Below are positions 35,395 to 47,011 of a DNA stretch of 64,000 nucleotides, piece after piece; positions within the stretch are counted from its first letter, which is position 1; each line of letters begins with the position of its first letter. Location of the stretch: NCBI GenBank assembly GCA_024291935.2, contig CM044309.1:744001-808000 (forward strand). The letters run 5' to 3'. Position numbers and translations under genes: made by a program. Source of the stretch: Okapia johnstoni. Taxonomy: Eukaryota > Chordata > Mammalia > Artiodactyla > Giraffidae. The notes beneath the pieces were generated by a model that was not told the DNA's origin, did no database searches, and saw only the letters and a program-made list of their open reading frames with translations.

Positions 35395-35560
35395 ATACGT
35401 TAGCTGATGCTCACAAAATGGCTATCATGTGAGAGGCAGGGGGCTTGATACTTCACACACATTTCTTATTCATCCTCGTAGTCACACCATCAAGCAATCA
35501 ACACTGCCATTTTAAGATGAGAAACGGAGGTTTAGAGTTTCTACGAAAGTGACAGAATTG
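35395..35560 (+). repeat. Probable MIR SINE remnant
   Basis: 'cttattcatcctcgtagtca', 'ccattttaagatgagaaacg' and 'gaggtttagagtttctacg' follow MIR order. Confidence 0.5.
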
Positions 35561-35731
35561 TGATGGCTGCAATATGGCAGAAACGTGATCGCACCGATTC
35601 TGTTTCCCACGATCCCCTATTTTGGCTACTGCTTTGTTACTTTGCGCTCTGTGTTTGTAAACATAAACTTACTTAAGCAAGAGTCAGCCGGAAGACACAG
35701 AGGGACACAAAGATTCTAACAGCACCATCAT

Positions 35732-35863
35732 AAAGGACACCTGCAGCCACTTCCTGTCTGCTGTGAGCTGCCACTAAAGGACACCTGCAGCCACTTCCTG
35801 TCTGCTGTGAGCTGCCACTAAAGGACACCTGCAGCCACTTCCTGTCTACTGTGAGCTGCCGCG
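35732..35863. repeat. 44-bp tandem repeat, three copies
   Basis: 'aaaggacacctgcagccact' starts at 35732, 35776 and 35820. The first two copies appear identical and the third has small changes. Confidence 0.95.
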
Positions 35864-35993
35864 TGGCTCATACCTCATTTAATGCAACTATTGTAAGTGT
35901 CATGTTGCAGGTGAAGAATTTAAGCGGGGAGGGGCAAGAGAGGGGTAGGGGATTAAAAGGGACAAACTACTATGTATAAAGTAAACAAACTGG

Positions 35994-36200
35994 GACTTCC
36001 CCAGTCGTGCAGCGACTAAGACTCAGTGCTCCCAGTTCCGGGGCCTGGATTCGATCCCTGGTCAGGGAACTAGCTCCCACATGCTGCAACTAGGAGTTCA
36101 AACTCCACAACTGAAGACCCTGCAGGCCCCTGCATGCCATAACAAAGACTGTCAACCCTGCAGGCAGCAGTTAAGACCTGGCACAGCCGAATAAATAAGG
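35994..36200 (+). repeat. CHR-type SINE
   Basis: 'gggacttccccagtcgtgca', 'ggattcgatccctggtcagg', then the A-rich tail 'ccgaataaataaggattc'. Confidence 0.82.
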
Positions 36201-36204
36201 ATTC

Positions 36205-36600
36205 AAAATACATAAACAAGCTACAAGGATCTATAGTACAACACGGAAAACAGCCAATATTTTGTAATAACTATAAATGGAGTATAACCTTTAACAATTG
36301 TTTTTTAAGTGAATTAACTTTTAGCGGCACTGGGTCTTCATTGCCTCCTCTAGTTTCAGCAAGCGGGAGCTACTCTTCCTTGAGGGGTGAGGGCTTCTCC
36401 TCGCAGAGGCAGAGTACGGGCTTCAGGAGTTGCAGCACATGCTCTGTGGCGTGTGGAAGCTTCCCGGACCAGGGGTCGAACCTGAGTCCCCTGAACTGGC
36501 AGGTGGATTCTTATCCACTGAGTCACAGGAAAGTCCTAAAAATTGTTAACCACTATGCTGTACATCTGAAACTTAAATAATATTGCCCATCAACAATACC
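36205..36600 (+). repeat. Artiodactyl L1 3' end, interrupted by a reverse CHR SINE
   Basis: L1 3' sequence ('aatattttgtaataactata', 'gctgtacatctgaaac') flanks a minus-strand CHR SINE at about 36303-36535 ('gcttcccggaccaggggtcg', 'ccactgagtcacaggaaag'). The SINE is bordered by 'aacaattgtt' and 'aaaattgtt', a likely target-site duplication. Confidence 0.78.
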
Positions 36601-36857
36601 TCAGTGAAAAGAAAAATTTAAAAAGGTGTTCAGGCTTAGAGTTTAAGTGGTTATCCTGGGTCCTAAGAGGTGAAGTTGGGATTCAAACATCTGGTGTCTG
36701 ACACCAAGCTGGGTGCTCCCATGACCCATGCCAGACACAAGCAAGAAATCTGAGCCCCTGGTGAACACGGGATGGACCACAAGATAAAGGCGATGTGAAG
36801 GATCAGATGGAAGGAGGGAGAGGTCAGACATGAGTTCTGGGAATCCTCTCGGAGATT

Positions 36858-37150
36858 TTTTTTAAATTAATTTCTATTGAAGTATAGTTGTTTTATGATG
36901 TTATATTAGCTTCTTGCCGTACAGCAAAGTGAGTCAGTCACAGGTACACATATATCCCCTTTTTTAAAATTTAATTTTATTTACTTTTAATTGAAGGATA
37001 ATTACAATACCGTGTGGGTTTCCGCCATAGTTAGCATGGATCAGCCACAGGTGCACATCCGTCCCCTCCCCGAGCCTGCACGGATCCCTCTTGTTCAGAT
37101 TTCCTCCCGTTTGGTCACCGCGCAGCAGGGGGTGCAGCGCCGCGCTGTAA
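36858..37150 (-). repeat. Two adjacent L1 3'-UTR fragments
   Basis: 36858-36960 has 'attgaagtatagttgtttta' and 'gtacagcaaagtgagtcag'. A second, younger-looking copy at 36963-37150 has 'ttgaaggataattacaatac' and 'atggatcagccacaggtgc'. Both are reverse and the second is unusually GC-rich. Confidence 0.7.
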
Positions 37151-37275
37151 GCAGGTCCCCATCGGCCACCCACCTATACCCGGTATGCGCGAGCGTCCGT
37201 CCCTGGGAGGTTTCTGAAAGGGCTGGAACAGGCTCGCAGGGGGCGTGGGTTCAGACAGGACCGTGCGGCCTTCTG

Positions 37276-37460
37276 GGGGCTTCCCAGGCGAAGCAGCCGC
37301 CTGCTGACGGAGACGGAGACGCCGCGCCATCCCTGGGTCGGGAAGACGCCCTGGAGGAGGGCGCGGCAACCCGCTGCGGTGTCCTCGCTGGAGCACCGGG
37401 TGGGCAGAGGGGCCTGGCGGCTGCAGTCGCCGGCGTCCACAGCCGGACACGACTACGCAG
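37276..37460 (+). repeat. Bov-tA SINE, extremely GC-rich copy
   Basis: Recognisable by 'gggcttcccaggcgaagcag', 'catccctgggtcgggaagac' and 'gccggacacgactacgcag'. Many normally A/T positions are G or C. Confidence 0.8.
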
Positions 37461-37884
37461 GTGCGTACGTTCGCCAGCTCACCAAACCCATCACACGGAA
37501 GTTAGGACTCAATTCAAAATCCAGCTTTATAAATCTCTTAACCTTTCCCCCTCTAACTCATGCATTTTCACTGCGGGTGACCTAGTTCCCAAAGGGGAAA
37601 AAAAACTACCTCTTGGGTGTATCAAAAACAATCTTCCTCTTTTTATGTATGAAGCATATACATACATATTCGTACATACAGATAGTCCATAAACAGGTAT
37701 ACGTGGTATCTACATTTTACGGAGAGAGATGATTAAGGGGAAAAATGTCTGTAAAATGTTCCTTAAGAGGAAGACAGTACAAGCAGGTTGAGAGACACTG
37801 CTCTAACTCACTGCCATCCTTTCCTCCAGAACTCCCTTTACGGCGCAGTCAAGTCTTAGCCGTCGGTCTTTTCTTCCAAGGCAC

Positions 37885-38165
37885 TATGTCCCATTCCTGT
37901 TTTTAGCTTTTTATTTCACAGTGGAGTGTAGCTGATTAACCATGTTGAGACAGTTTCAGGCGGACAGCACGGGGACTCGGCCACGCATATCCACGGATCC
38001 CTTCTCCCCCAGACTCCCCTCCACCCAGGCTGCCGCGTAACGCTGAGCAGGACTCCCTGCGCTCGCAGCAGGTCCTGCGGTCGCCCGCGTTAAACACGGC
38101 AGCGTGCATGCATCCACCACAGATTCCCAAGCTGTCCTCCCCCCATCCTTGCCCCCGGCCACAGC
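37885..38165 (-). repeat. L1 3'-UTR fragment, GC-rich copy
   Basis: 'gtggagtgtagctgattaac', 'ggactccctgcgctcgcagc' and 'cagcgtgcatgcatccacca' match a decayed, GC-shifted L1 3' UTR in reverse. Confidence 0.6.
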
Positions 38166-38332
38166 TCCACCCTGAGTCTCTTCTTTATGGAATAAACTCT
38201 CCGTGTGTGTGTGCGTGCACACACCTGAGCATGTGAACACACTGCAACCATGTGCGTGAGCGTGTACACACATGTGCACACAACGCACAGATGTGCTTAG
38301 GCCCGCTTGATCCCTACTCATTCTGTGCGTGA

Positions 38333-38455
38333 CTGTGGGGGTTTTCTGGCCACGCCACAGAGCGTGTGGGCTCTTACTCCTCCAACCAGGGATCGAACCT
38401 GTGCCCCCTTCACCGGCAGCGGTCTTAACCGCTGGACCTGCACGGAAGGCCCAGT
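38333..38455 (-). repeat. CHR-type SINE
   Basis: Reverse copy: 'ctggccacgccacagagcg', 'caaccagggatcgaacctg', 'cttaaccgctggacctgcac'. Confidence 0.78.
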
Positions 38456-38459
38456 TTCT

Positions 38460-40345
38460 ATTCACCCTTTCGGTCTCAGCTCAAGCATCCTCCCCCGGAC
38501 GTGCTCCTTGTCACCCCACGCTGGTCCTCTGTCCCTGCATCTCTGTTTATAACTATACACTCCAGAGTGGAGCTCTGGGGTGACTGTCTCGCTCCCTCTC
38601 CAGACCATAAATCCCAGGGAGGCCTGACATGACGGTAGGTGGTCAAGAAATACGAACTGAACACAGAACTGCAGAGCTGCCCTGTCTTCTCCAGGGCGGT
38701 CAGGAAGGGCAGGGAGCAGAAAGGAGGTCAGAGCTGAGGCCCCGAGGAGCAGGCCCCCCTCAGCCAGAGCCGCCGACTCTCTCGCCCACCACGCCCGGGT
38801 GAGCAAACGACTGGCCCTTCTGCTCCCTGTCGACTGAGAACAGACGCGTCGCCGAGAGAAGAGCATGGCGCAGCGCGTCCCCCCGTACGGCCTTCCTGAA
38901 CTCAACTGGAAAGGAGCTACTTTTAAACCTCACGGTATGCAGTTTTCTTCACACGCGTTGACTGTCATCCCACCATTTGCTACTCCAGTGCCCAAACGGT
39001 CTTGGCAAATTAATTAGGAATTTGGGAGGCCAACTTGGCCTCTCTTGGTTAGGAAGAAAATTCCATGAAATATACCAGCTTTGTGGTCATGGGGAGGAAA
39101 GCGCAAAAAGCAGGATTTTGACACTTTTCTTCTATATGAGAAATAGGAATTCTTGAAGGGAGGAAAAAAAGAACACAATGACCACTGATTCCTTACTGTG
39201 ACTCAGAAGGTTTTGTCTCCACGTAAACACACAAAGAAACAAACAAACAGTGCAGAGGCCCCACGCGTCCACATCCATCAATTCATAACAGCGGGAAACA
39301 AGAGGGGAGGCCAGGAGTCTTGGAATCCCTTTGAGAGCTGGCACGAGGCTGCATGAGAACCTCAGTACCATTTCTCACAGGATTTAATCATTCCCACCAG
39401 GAAAACAGAAAAAAACCTTCCCAGAAAAGAGCAAGGATATCTTTTGTTTCTTATTTGTAAATATGGCTCAAATTCCTTCACAGTCTGCAGGCTGAATGGT
39501 TTGCTCAGATACGTGTCTGATTAAACTAGCAGACGTGCATTTTTTTTCACGTCTTTCACTTGGATGACCCCGCAAGATCTAGTCCTGACCTAGGTGAGGG
39601 GCTGGTGCCAAAAATAAGAATTATTTATTTGATCTTCTCCAAGCAAAGGCAGGTGGACATGTGACCACCTCAACAACTCATCTTGAACTGAATACAAAAG
39701 GAAACATCATTAGGAGTTTGGGGCAAAAGAGACCAGATTTGAAGCTAGCTCTGGCAGTCACAAGTTTGGTGACCTTGAGAAAGGGACTAAGTGGGCCTCA
39801 GTCTCCTCATTTGCAAAGTGGGGAGGACATTTCCCACCCCCCCTTTCAAGACTTGTAAGAACAATAAGAGAGATAGTGGGTATGAAAGCTGTGGGAATAC
39901 AGTGGAAGGGTTCAACGAGTGAGCGCCTTAGTCTTTCTCCAGAAGAACCAACTCACCGGGTCAGGCAACACGTGTGCTTCTAGCACTTACGAAAGGACCG
40001 GGAATATAGTAGCTAAAGGCAGACAAGGTTCTACTGGAGACAAATGATAAACTATTAAGTGCTATTATCTGATTCTGATGAGTGTTACATCTTGAAAAGA
40101 TAAGACAGGGTAATACGATAAACAGTAACTGGAGGAAGACAAGCTGTTGAAAGAAGGCTTCTCTGAAAAATTGACATTGAATCTGAAACTTGAATGACAA
40201 CCATGGGAGCAGTCATTCAGCCTGAGGCCAATGGAGCTGCAAGCAAAACAGGCTGGAGACAACGCTATGACCATAAGAGCCCCGATTAATGGACTATGAG
40301 GGTCATGGAAGGTGTCTGGCATTTATTCTCACTGTAAGGGGAAGC
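38460..40345. other. Mostly unique intron 8 sequence with a MIR remnant
   Basis: A MIRb-like block lies at about 39705-39925 on the plus strand ('tttggtgaccttgagaaagg', 'gcctcagtctcctcatttgc'). No exon recognised. Confidence 0.5.
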
Positions 40346-40347
40346 CA

Positions 40348-40520
40348 AACTTCCCAGGTGGCCCAGTGGTAAAGAATCCTCCTGCAATGCAGGAGACCCG
40401 GGTTTGATCCCTGGGTCAGGAAGAGCCCCTGGAGAAGGAAATGGCAACACACTCCAGGATTCTTGCCTGGAGAATTCCACGGACAGAGGAGCCTGGCGGG
40501 CTACAGTCCACGGGGTCCAC
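40348..40520 (+). repeat. Bov-tA SINE
   Basis: 'acttcccaggtggcccagtg', 'gggtttgatccctgggtcag', end truncated at 'cagtccacggggtccacgac'. Confidence 0.88.
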
Positions 40521-40524
40521 GACT

Positions 40525-41243
40525 TGGTGATTAAAAAACAAAGAGTGAAAGTCATATGATTAGATTTACTAGGCAAGATTTACGTATCGAGGCACCGTCA
40601 TGATGCATCTGCCAGTCTTCCCTGACTCAAATGGAAGGCAGCTATTGAGGATCATGAAAATCAAGTTAGGATAGAGAATGGGACCCACATTTGGGTTTAG
40701 ACTTGACAGACTTTTGTGATTAAAAAAATAAGAGGGTGTCATTAAAGGTTGTGATATGAAACCAAGTTTAAGTGATATTATTAGACTGGAGCCTGTAGAA
40801 TATCTTGGGGAAGGAATTTTATTCCTTTTCAACATAGGGGAAAAGAGACTAAAGAAATACAATTATTCCTCCTGGGACCATTTTTTCTTTAGGATTTTTA
40901 CTATTTGGCTGCTGATATGCAATGGACTCACGCACAGAAAGATTGGGCCCACAGAAGACACCCGGGAAGTTACTGCTTTTCTCTCTTTCCTCCTTTCCCC
41001 ATCACGCTGAAATGAACCAGAAGCTACTCGAATGGAATCCCTAAAGGATGGAAGAAGCCACCGAGGGGAAAGTGTAGGGACCAAAGTCTCAGAGGAAAAC
41101 GCATGGCGTGGGGCGACTCAACTTTTGGTGGTTCCCATGTTTCATGCTCCATTCTAGAGTTGCCATGCCAAGCAGAGGCCCTCCATGCCAGGGGTTTGCA
41201 GATTTCATTTTTTAGGTAGAAGAACTTTCAAAATAAGAACAAC
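40525..41243. other. Unique intron 8 sequence, no gene seen
   Basis: No recognisable repeat or exon. Confidence 0.4.
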
Positions 41244-41246
41244 TCT

Positions 41247-41600
41247 GGGATTTCCCTGATGGTCCAGTGGTTACTGCCGGAGACCCGGGTTCGATCCCTG
41301 GGTCGGGAAGATCCCCTGGAGGAGGGCATGGCAACGCACTCTAGCATTCTTGCCTGCAGAATCCCATGGACAGAGGCCTGGCGGGCCACAGTCCAGGGGG
41401 TCGCACAGAGTCAGAGACGACTGAGCAGACACTTTCACCTTCACTCCAGTGGTTAAGAATCCACCTTCCAATGCAGGGATGCAGGTTCAATCCCTGGTCA
41501 GGGACTACGCTCCCACGCGCTGCAGGGCAACAGGTCTGTATGCCACAACTGGAGAGCTGGAACGCGGCAACTAGGACCGGACTCAGCAAGATGAGCAAAT
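41247..41600 (+). repeat. CHR-type SINE containing a nested Bov-tA
   Basis: The CHR head 'gggatttccctgatggtcca' stops at 41273, and the CHR resumes at 41446 with 'ccagtggttaagaatccac' and runs to an A-rich tail. A 5'-truncated Bov-tA (41274-41445) lies between. The 10-mer 'ccagtggtta' occurs at 41264-41273 and 41446-41455, a perfect target-site duplication. Confidence 0.92.
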
Positions 41601-41604
41601 AAAC

Positions 41605-42300
41605 ATTAAAGAAAATGCCACCATAAAAACAATAACAATAATAAAATTACTTTAAAAAGTAACTTTGAATTCAAAGATGGTGGATCAAGTGAGAATTCCG
41701 ATGATACTATCACCATTATTCTCCAGGCTGGAAAGAGGAGGAGAGAAGTATGAAATGAGTATCAAAACTTTATCAGAAAAGGTGTAATGAATTGGCGTCT
41801 TTGTTACCTGGGTCTTGATTCAGACAGAACTGAAAATAAGGTTATATTTGGCACCTCTTGTAACACCTGTTCCCTTTTTGGTGTCTTGGGACAAACGTGC
41901 TATGACTGCCTGAGGAGGAGGTGATTGGAAGGGAAGAATGAAAACAGAAAGTGAAAACAAAATTTCAAACAAGCTGGAGATGATGTAAAAGGCTTTTGAC
42001 TGAAACTCTGAAGAGTCAATTCCATTTCCAACGGAACTCAGGCTGGAAGCTTCCCTGGCCTGCATCTCAGCGACATCCCCACCGCAGCTCAGCTGCCTGA
42101 GCCGCCCCCAGCTGCAGGGTCAGCTGCATGGAGGCCCCAGGCGTGGGGGCAGGTCATAGACTCCGCCAACCCCATCCAGAGGAGAAGGCGGGTGATCCTC
42201 TTCACTCTCCCTAAGCAGGCATGTTCTCTGGAGCTCCTCCAGAACTTCTAGAGAAGGAAACTCTAATACAGGCACGACGGTTTCACCTCATCATGGATTA
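41605..42300. other. Unique intron 8 sequence, no gene seen
   Basis: No recognisable young repeat or exon. A run of simple 'aataacaataataaaat' follows the CHR tail. Confidence 0.4.
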
Positions 42301-42304
42301 AGCA

Positions 42305-42512
42305 TGTTTGCCCAGTCGTTCAGTCGTGTTTGACTCTCAGACCCCATGGACTGTGGCCCACCAGGCTCCTCTGTCCATGGGATTCTCCAGGCAAGAATAC
42401 TGGAGTGGGTTGCCATGCCCTCCTCCAGGGGATCTCCCTGACCCAGGGATCGAACCCACATCTCATGCGCTGGCAGGTAGATCCTTCACCACCGAGCTAC
42501 CTGGGAAACCTT
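42305..42512 (-). repeat. Bov-tA SINE
   Basis: Reverse full-length copy: 'gcccagtcgttcagtcgtgt', 'gacccagggatcgaaccc', 'gagctacctgggaaacc'. Confidence 0.92.
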
Positions 42513-42514
42513 CA

Positions 42515-43300
42515 TGGACTAAGGGTTCCCTTTAAGCCGGGCAAAGCGCTCCTCTCTGGGTCCAGAAAGATCAAGAAGCATTAAGAGGGGAATCAGCATC
42601 CAGGCTCTCCAGTGCGGGCCTGTCCTGTCCACACAAAGGTGCCCCGCTGCTGAAAAGTTTCCAAGCCCCAAAGTAAACTAGAAGTGAGAAATGATAAACA
42701 TACCAAAACCTGGTTACAGCACAGTTTCTGTTTTGGCAAGGAAAGGATTGAAATTAGGCAGAGCCGGTAAAAGTAGGAAAATTCCGCTGGACGGGAAGGT
42801 CACAGAGGGCCAGATGCAAAGCGCTGTCTACACTGAAAAGTAGGAGAACGCGGGCTCTGCCTCAGGGGCGAGCCTGCTCTTCTGGGAGATGGCAACGTGG
42901 GCGGCCAAGGTGGGCACTTTGCACTGTCTTAGGGTAGCTTGTGCTAGTCGGTGCGGCTAAAGGTGTCTGGCCAGAGTCTGGAGCAGCGTCTACCACCCTG
43001 ACCAAGCGGGTGGGTCACTGCCCAGGTCACCGGCTCCTGCCCCAGGACAGGCTCTCGTAGGGCCAGCGCTGCCGCCCACACACACTGCCCTGAAGTCAAG
43101 AGCAGCCGTGACGCGACAGGTCAGTGGGAACAAGCCTCCAGGACTGGGTTACACAAGGGCTTTTCACAGAACTTATTTTATAACAAATGCATATGGCAAA
43201 AATAGGAAATCATCTATCCACCATTTTCTGTAACAAAGTAATGGACTAAGCAAATAAATATACACAAGTACATTATATGGAAGAGCGTGGTATTCCCTGT
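42515..43300. other. Unique intron 8 sequence, no gene seen
   Basis: No recognisable repeat. GC-rich from 42840 to 43130. Confidence 0.4.
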
Positions 43301-43307
43301 CATTTTC

Positions 43308-43470
43308 ATTAAAAATTTTTAAATTGGAGTACAACTGCTTTACAATGTTGTGTTTATTTCTGGTGTACAACAATATGAATCGACTATACACACACATACA
43401 CCCTGTCCTCTTGGACCCCCGCCCCCCCCCCAGTCATCACAGAGCACCGAGCCAAGCTCCGTCTACTAGC
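43308..43470 (-). repeat. L1 3'-UTR fragment
   Basis: 'aaattggagtacaactgctt', 'tttatttctggtgtacaaca' and 'aatatgaatcgactatac' in reverse L1 order, ending in a C-rich run. Confidence 0.72.
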
Positions 43471-43488
43471 TGTTATTTTACACATCGT

Positions 43489-43672
43489 AGCTTCCCTGGT
43501 GGCTCAGCTGGTAAAGAATCCGCCTGTAGTGCAGGAGACCTAGGTTCAACCCCTGGGTTGGGAAGATCCCCTGGAGAAGGGAATGGTGACTCACTCCAGC
43601 ATTCTGGCCTGAAGAATGGACTGTATAGTCCCTGAGGTCGCGGAGTCAGACATGACTGAGCGAGTTTCACTT
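43489..43672 (+). repeat. Bov-tA SINE whose tail leads into the 15-bp minisatellite
   Basis: 'agcttccctggtggctcagc', 'ggttcaacccctgggttggg', end 'agacatgactgagcgagttt' then 'cactttaactggtgtatatg'. The CACTTT tail motif recurs inside the array as 'gtcactttcac'. Confidence 0.92.
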
Positions 43673-46250
43673 TAACTGGTGTATATGTCACCGGTGTATA
43701 TGTCACTTTCACTGGTGTATATGTCACCGGTGTATATGTCACCGGTGTATATGTCACCGGTGTATAAGTCACTTTCACTAGTGTATATATGTCACTTTCA
43801 CTGGTGTATATGTCACCGGCGTATATGTCACTAGTGTATATGTCACCAGTGTATATGTCACCGGTGTATATGTGACTATATATGTCACTGGTGTATATGT
43901 CACTAGTGTCTATGTCACTGCTGTATATGTCACCGTCACTGGTGTATATGTCACCGGTGTATATGTCACTGCTGTATATGTCACTATATATGTCACCGGT
44001 GTATATGTCACTTTCACCGGTGTATATGTTACCGGTGTATATGTCACTGGTGTATATGTCACCATGTATATGTCACTAGTGTATATGCCACCGGTGTATA
44101 TGTCACTGGTGTATAGGTCACCATGTATATGTCACTAGTGTATAGGTCACCATGTATATGTCACTAGTGTATATGTCACCATGTATATGTCACTAGTGTA
44201 TATGTCACCAGTGTATATGTCACCGGTGTATATGTCACTGGTGTATAGGTCACCATGTATATGTCACTGGTGTATATGTCACCATGTATATGTCACTAGT
44301 GTCTATGTCACCGGTGTATATGTCACTTTCACTAGTGTATATATGTCACTTTCACTGGTGTATATGTCACCGGCGTATATGTCACTAGTGTATATGTCAC
44401 CAGTGTATATGTCACCGGTGTATATGTGACTATATATGTCACTGGTGTATATGTCACTAGTGTCTATGTCACTGCTATGTATGTCACCGTCACTGGTGAA
44501 TATGTCACCGGTGTATATGTTACTGCTGTATATGTCACTATATATGTCACCGGTGTATATGTCACTTTCACCGGTGTATATGTTACCGGTGTATATGTCA
44601 CTGGTGTATATGTCACCATGTATACGTCACTAGTGTATATGTCACCGGTGTATATGTCACTGGTGTATAGGTCACCATGTATATGTCACTAGTGTATAGG
44701 TCACCATGTATATGTCACTAGTGTATATGTCACCATGTATATGTCACCAGTGTATATGTCACTAGTGTATATGTCACCGGTGTATATGTCACCGGTGTAT
44801 AGGTCACCATGTATATGTCACTAGTGTATATGTCACCATGTATATATCACTAGTGTCTATGTCACCGGTGTATATGTCACTTTCACTAGTGTATATATGT
44901 CACTTTCACCGGTGTATATGTTACCAGTGTATATGTCACTGGTGTATATGTCACCATGTATATGTCACTAGTGTATATGTCACTAGTGTATATGTCACCG
45001 GTGTATATGTCACCGGTGTATAGGTCACCATGTATATGTCACTAGTGTATATGTCACTAGTGTATATGTCACCATGTATATGTCACTACTGTATAGGTCA
45101 CCATGTATATGTCACTAGTGTATATGTAACCATGTATATGTCACTAGTGTATATGTCACTAGTGTATATGTCACCAGTGTATATGTCACCGGTGTATATG
45201 TCACTGGTGTATAGGTCACCATGTATATGTCACTAGTGTATATGTCACCATGTATATGTCACTAGTGTATATGTCACCATGTATATGTCACTAGTGTCTA
45301 TGTCACCGGTGTATATGTCACTTTCACTAGTGTATATATGTCACTTTCACCGGTGTATATGTTACTGGTGTATATGTCACTGGTGTATATGTCACCATGT
45401 ATATGTCACTAGTGTATAGGTCACCGGTGTATATGTCACTGGTGTATAGGTCACCATGTATATGTCACTGGTGTATAGGTCACCATGTATATGTCACTAG
45501 TGTATATGTCACCAGTGTATATGTCACTGGTGTATAGGTCACCATGTATATGTCACTAGTGTATATGTCACCGGTGTATATGTCACTGGTGTATAGGTCA
45601 CCATGTGTATGTCACTGGTGTATATGTCACCATGTGTATGTCACTGGTGTATATGTCACCATGTATATGTCACTAGTGTCTATGTCACCGGTGTATATGT
45701 CACTTTCACTAGTGTATATATGTCACTTTCACCGGTGTATATGTTACCGGTGTATATGTCACTGGTGTATATGTCACCATGTATATGTCACTAGTGTATA
45801 TGTCACCGGTGTATATGTCACTGGTGTATAGGTCACCATGTATATGTCACTAGTGTATAGGTCACCATGTATATGTCACTAGTGTATATGTCACCGGTGT
45901 ATAGGTCACCATGTATATGTCACCGGTGTATAGGTCACCATGTATATGTCACTAGTGTATAGGTCACCATGTATATGTCACTAGTGTATATGTCACCATG
46001 TATATGTCACTAGTATCTATGTCACCGGTGTATATGTCACTTTCACTAGTGTATATATGTCACTTTCACTGGTGTATATGTCACCGGTGTATATGTCACT
46101 ATATATGTCACCAGTGTATATGTCACTGGTGTATATGTCACCGGTGTATATGTCACTGGCGTCTATGTCACCATGTATATGTCACTAGTGTATATGTCAC
46201 CATGTATATGTCACTGCTGTCTATGTCACTTTCACTGGTGTATATATGTC
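43673..46250 (+). repeat. 15-bp minisatellite array, about 2.6 kb, with higher-order repeats
   Basis: About 170 copies of a 15-mer of the form GTGTATATGTCACYR, joined mostly by 'caccggtg', 'cactagtg', 'cactggtg' or 'caccatg'. A block containing 'tgtgactatatatgtc' occurs at 43871 and 44425, and further markers give a 554-base higher-order unit at the left and shorter ones at the right. Because 15 is divisible by 3, all plus frames stay open as pentapeptide repeats (for example VYMSL, YVTGV, CICHW). There is no reason to regard these as protein-coding. Confidence 0.97.
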
Positions 46251-47010
46251 AGCGCTACTCTCCCCGTTCATCCCACCCTCAGCCCCCCCACCTCATCGCT
46301 CCTGTGTCCACAGGTCCGTTCTTACACCTGTGTTCTATTCCTGCCCTGCAGACAGCTTCATCTGCGCCCTTTTCTAGCCTCTACATAAACGCATTAATGT
46401 CTGCGTCTGACTCTCCCCTCCACTCTGCTCTGTCAGTTTCGTTTAGCCAACAGCACAGCTCAAAGCGCATTCGATACGCTCCCCCCGACACCGAGTCTGA
46501 TCAAAAGCAGTCTTTTAGAGCAGGGCTGGGTCTTAGTCTTGAGATTCCATCTCAGTGCTTCTATTAAATGATACATGTTGTGTTAGATAATTTCAACAGA
46601 CTTTTTTCCTTTGGCTCAATTTCCCAGCATTTTTAGTATGCTAATAGGCTTTTCTGTAAATTTTCGAGGCAGGAATAAAATGTGCAACAGTTGAAAACTG
46701 TTTTGATCACAAAACCTCAGGACAGGATATGCTGCTGGACTAGAGAGCTGTATAAGGCAAGTTTGGAAATGTAGTTCCGCTAAATTCTGTACTGCCCTAA
46801 AACATACAAAAACCATTGTACAGCCCCCTGACAAACTAATGATATAAACTGTATGAAGTGTTAGCTTCTGAAACTGACAAAAATACACCAGCTTACCCAT
46901 CAATCAGGGTGGATATATCAAGGAGTTAATTAATAAAGCAACTGACAACATCTAGAACAGTTATGCATATTAATCGACAACGATGAACTAAAGTCAGTGA
47001 AATACACCTG
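46251..47010. other. Unique intron 8 sequence, no gene seen
   Basis: No recognisable repeat or exon after the array ends at 'tatatatgtcagcgctact'. Confidence 0.4.
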
Positions 47011-47011
47011 G

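Noticed and set aside
43673..46250. Long open frames encoding pentapeptide repeats (VYMSL, YVTGV, CICHW)
   Set aside because: The repeat unit is 15 bases with no stop codons, so every plus frame stays open by arithmetic. There is no splice or codon evidence, and the frames have no unique part.
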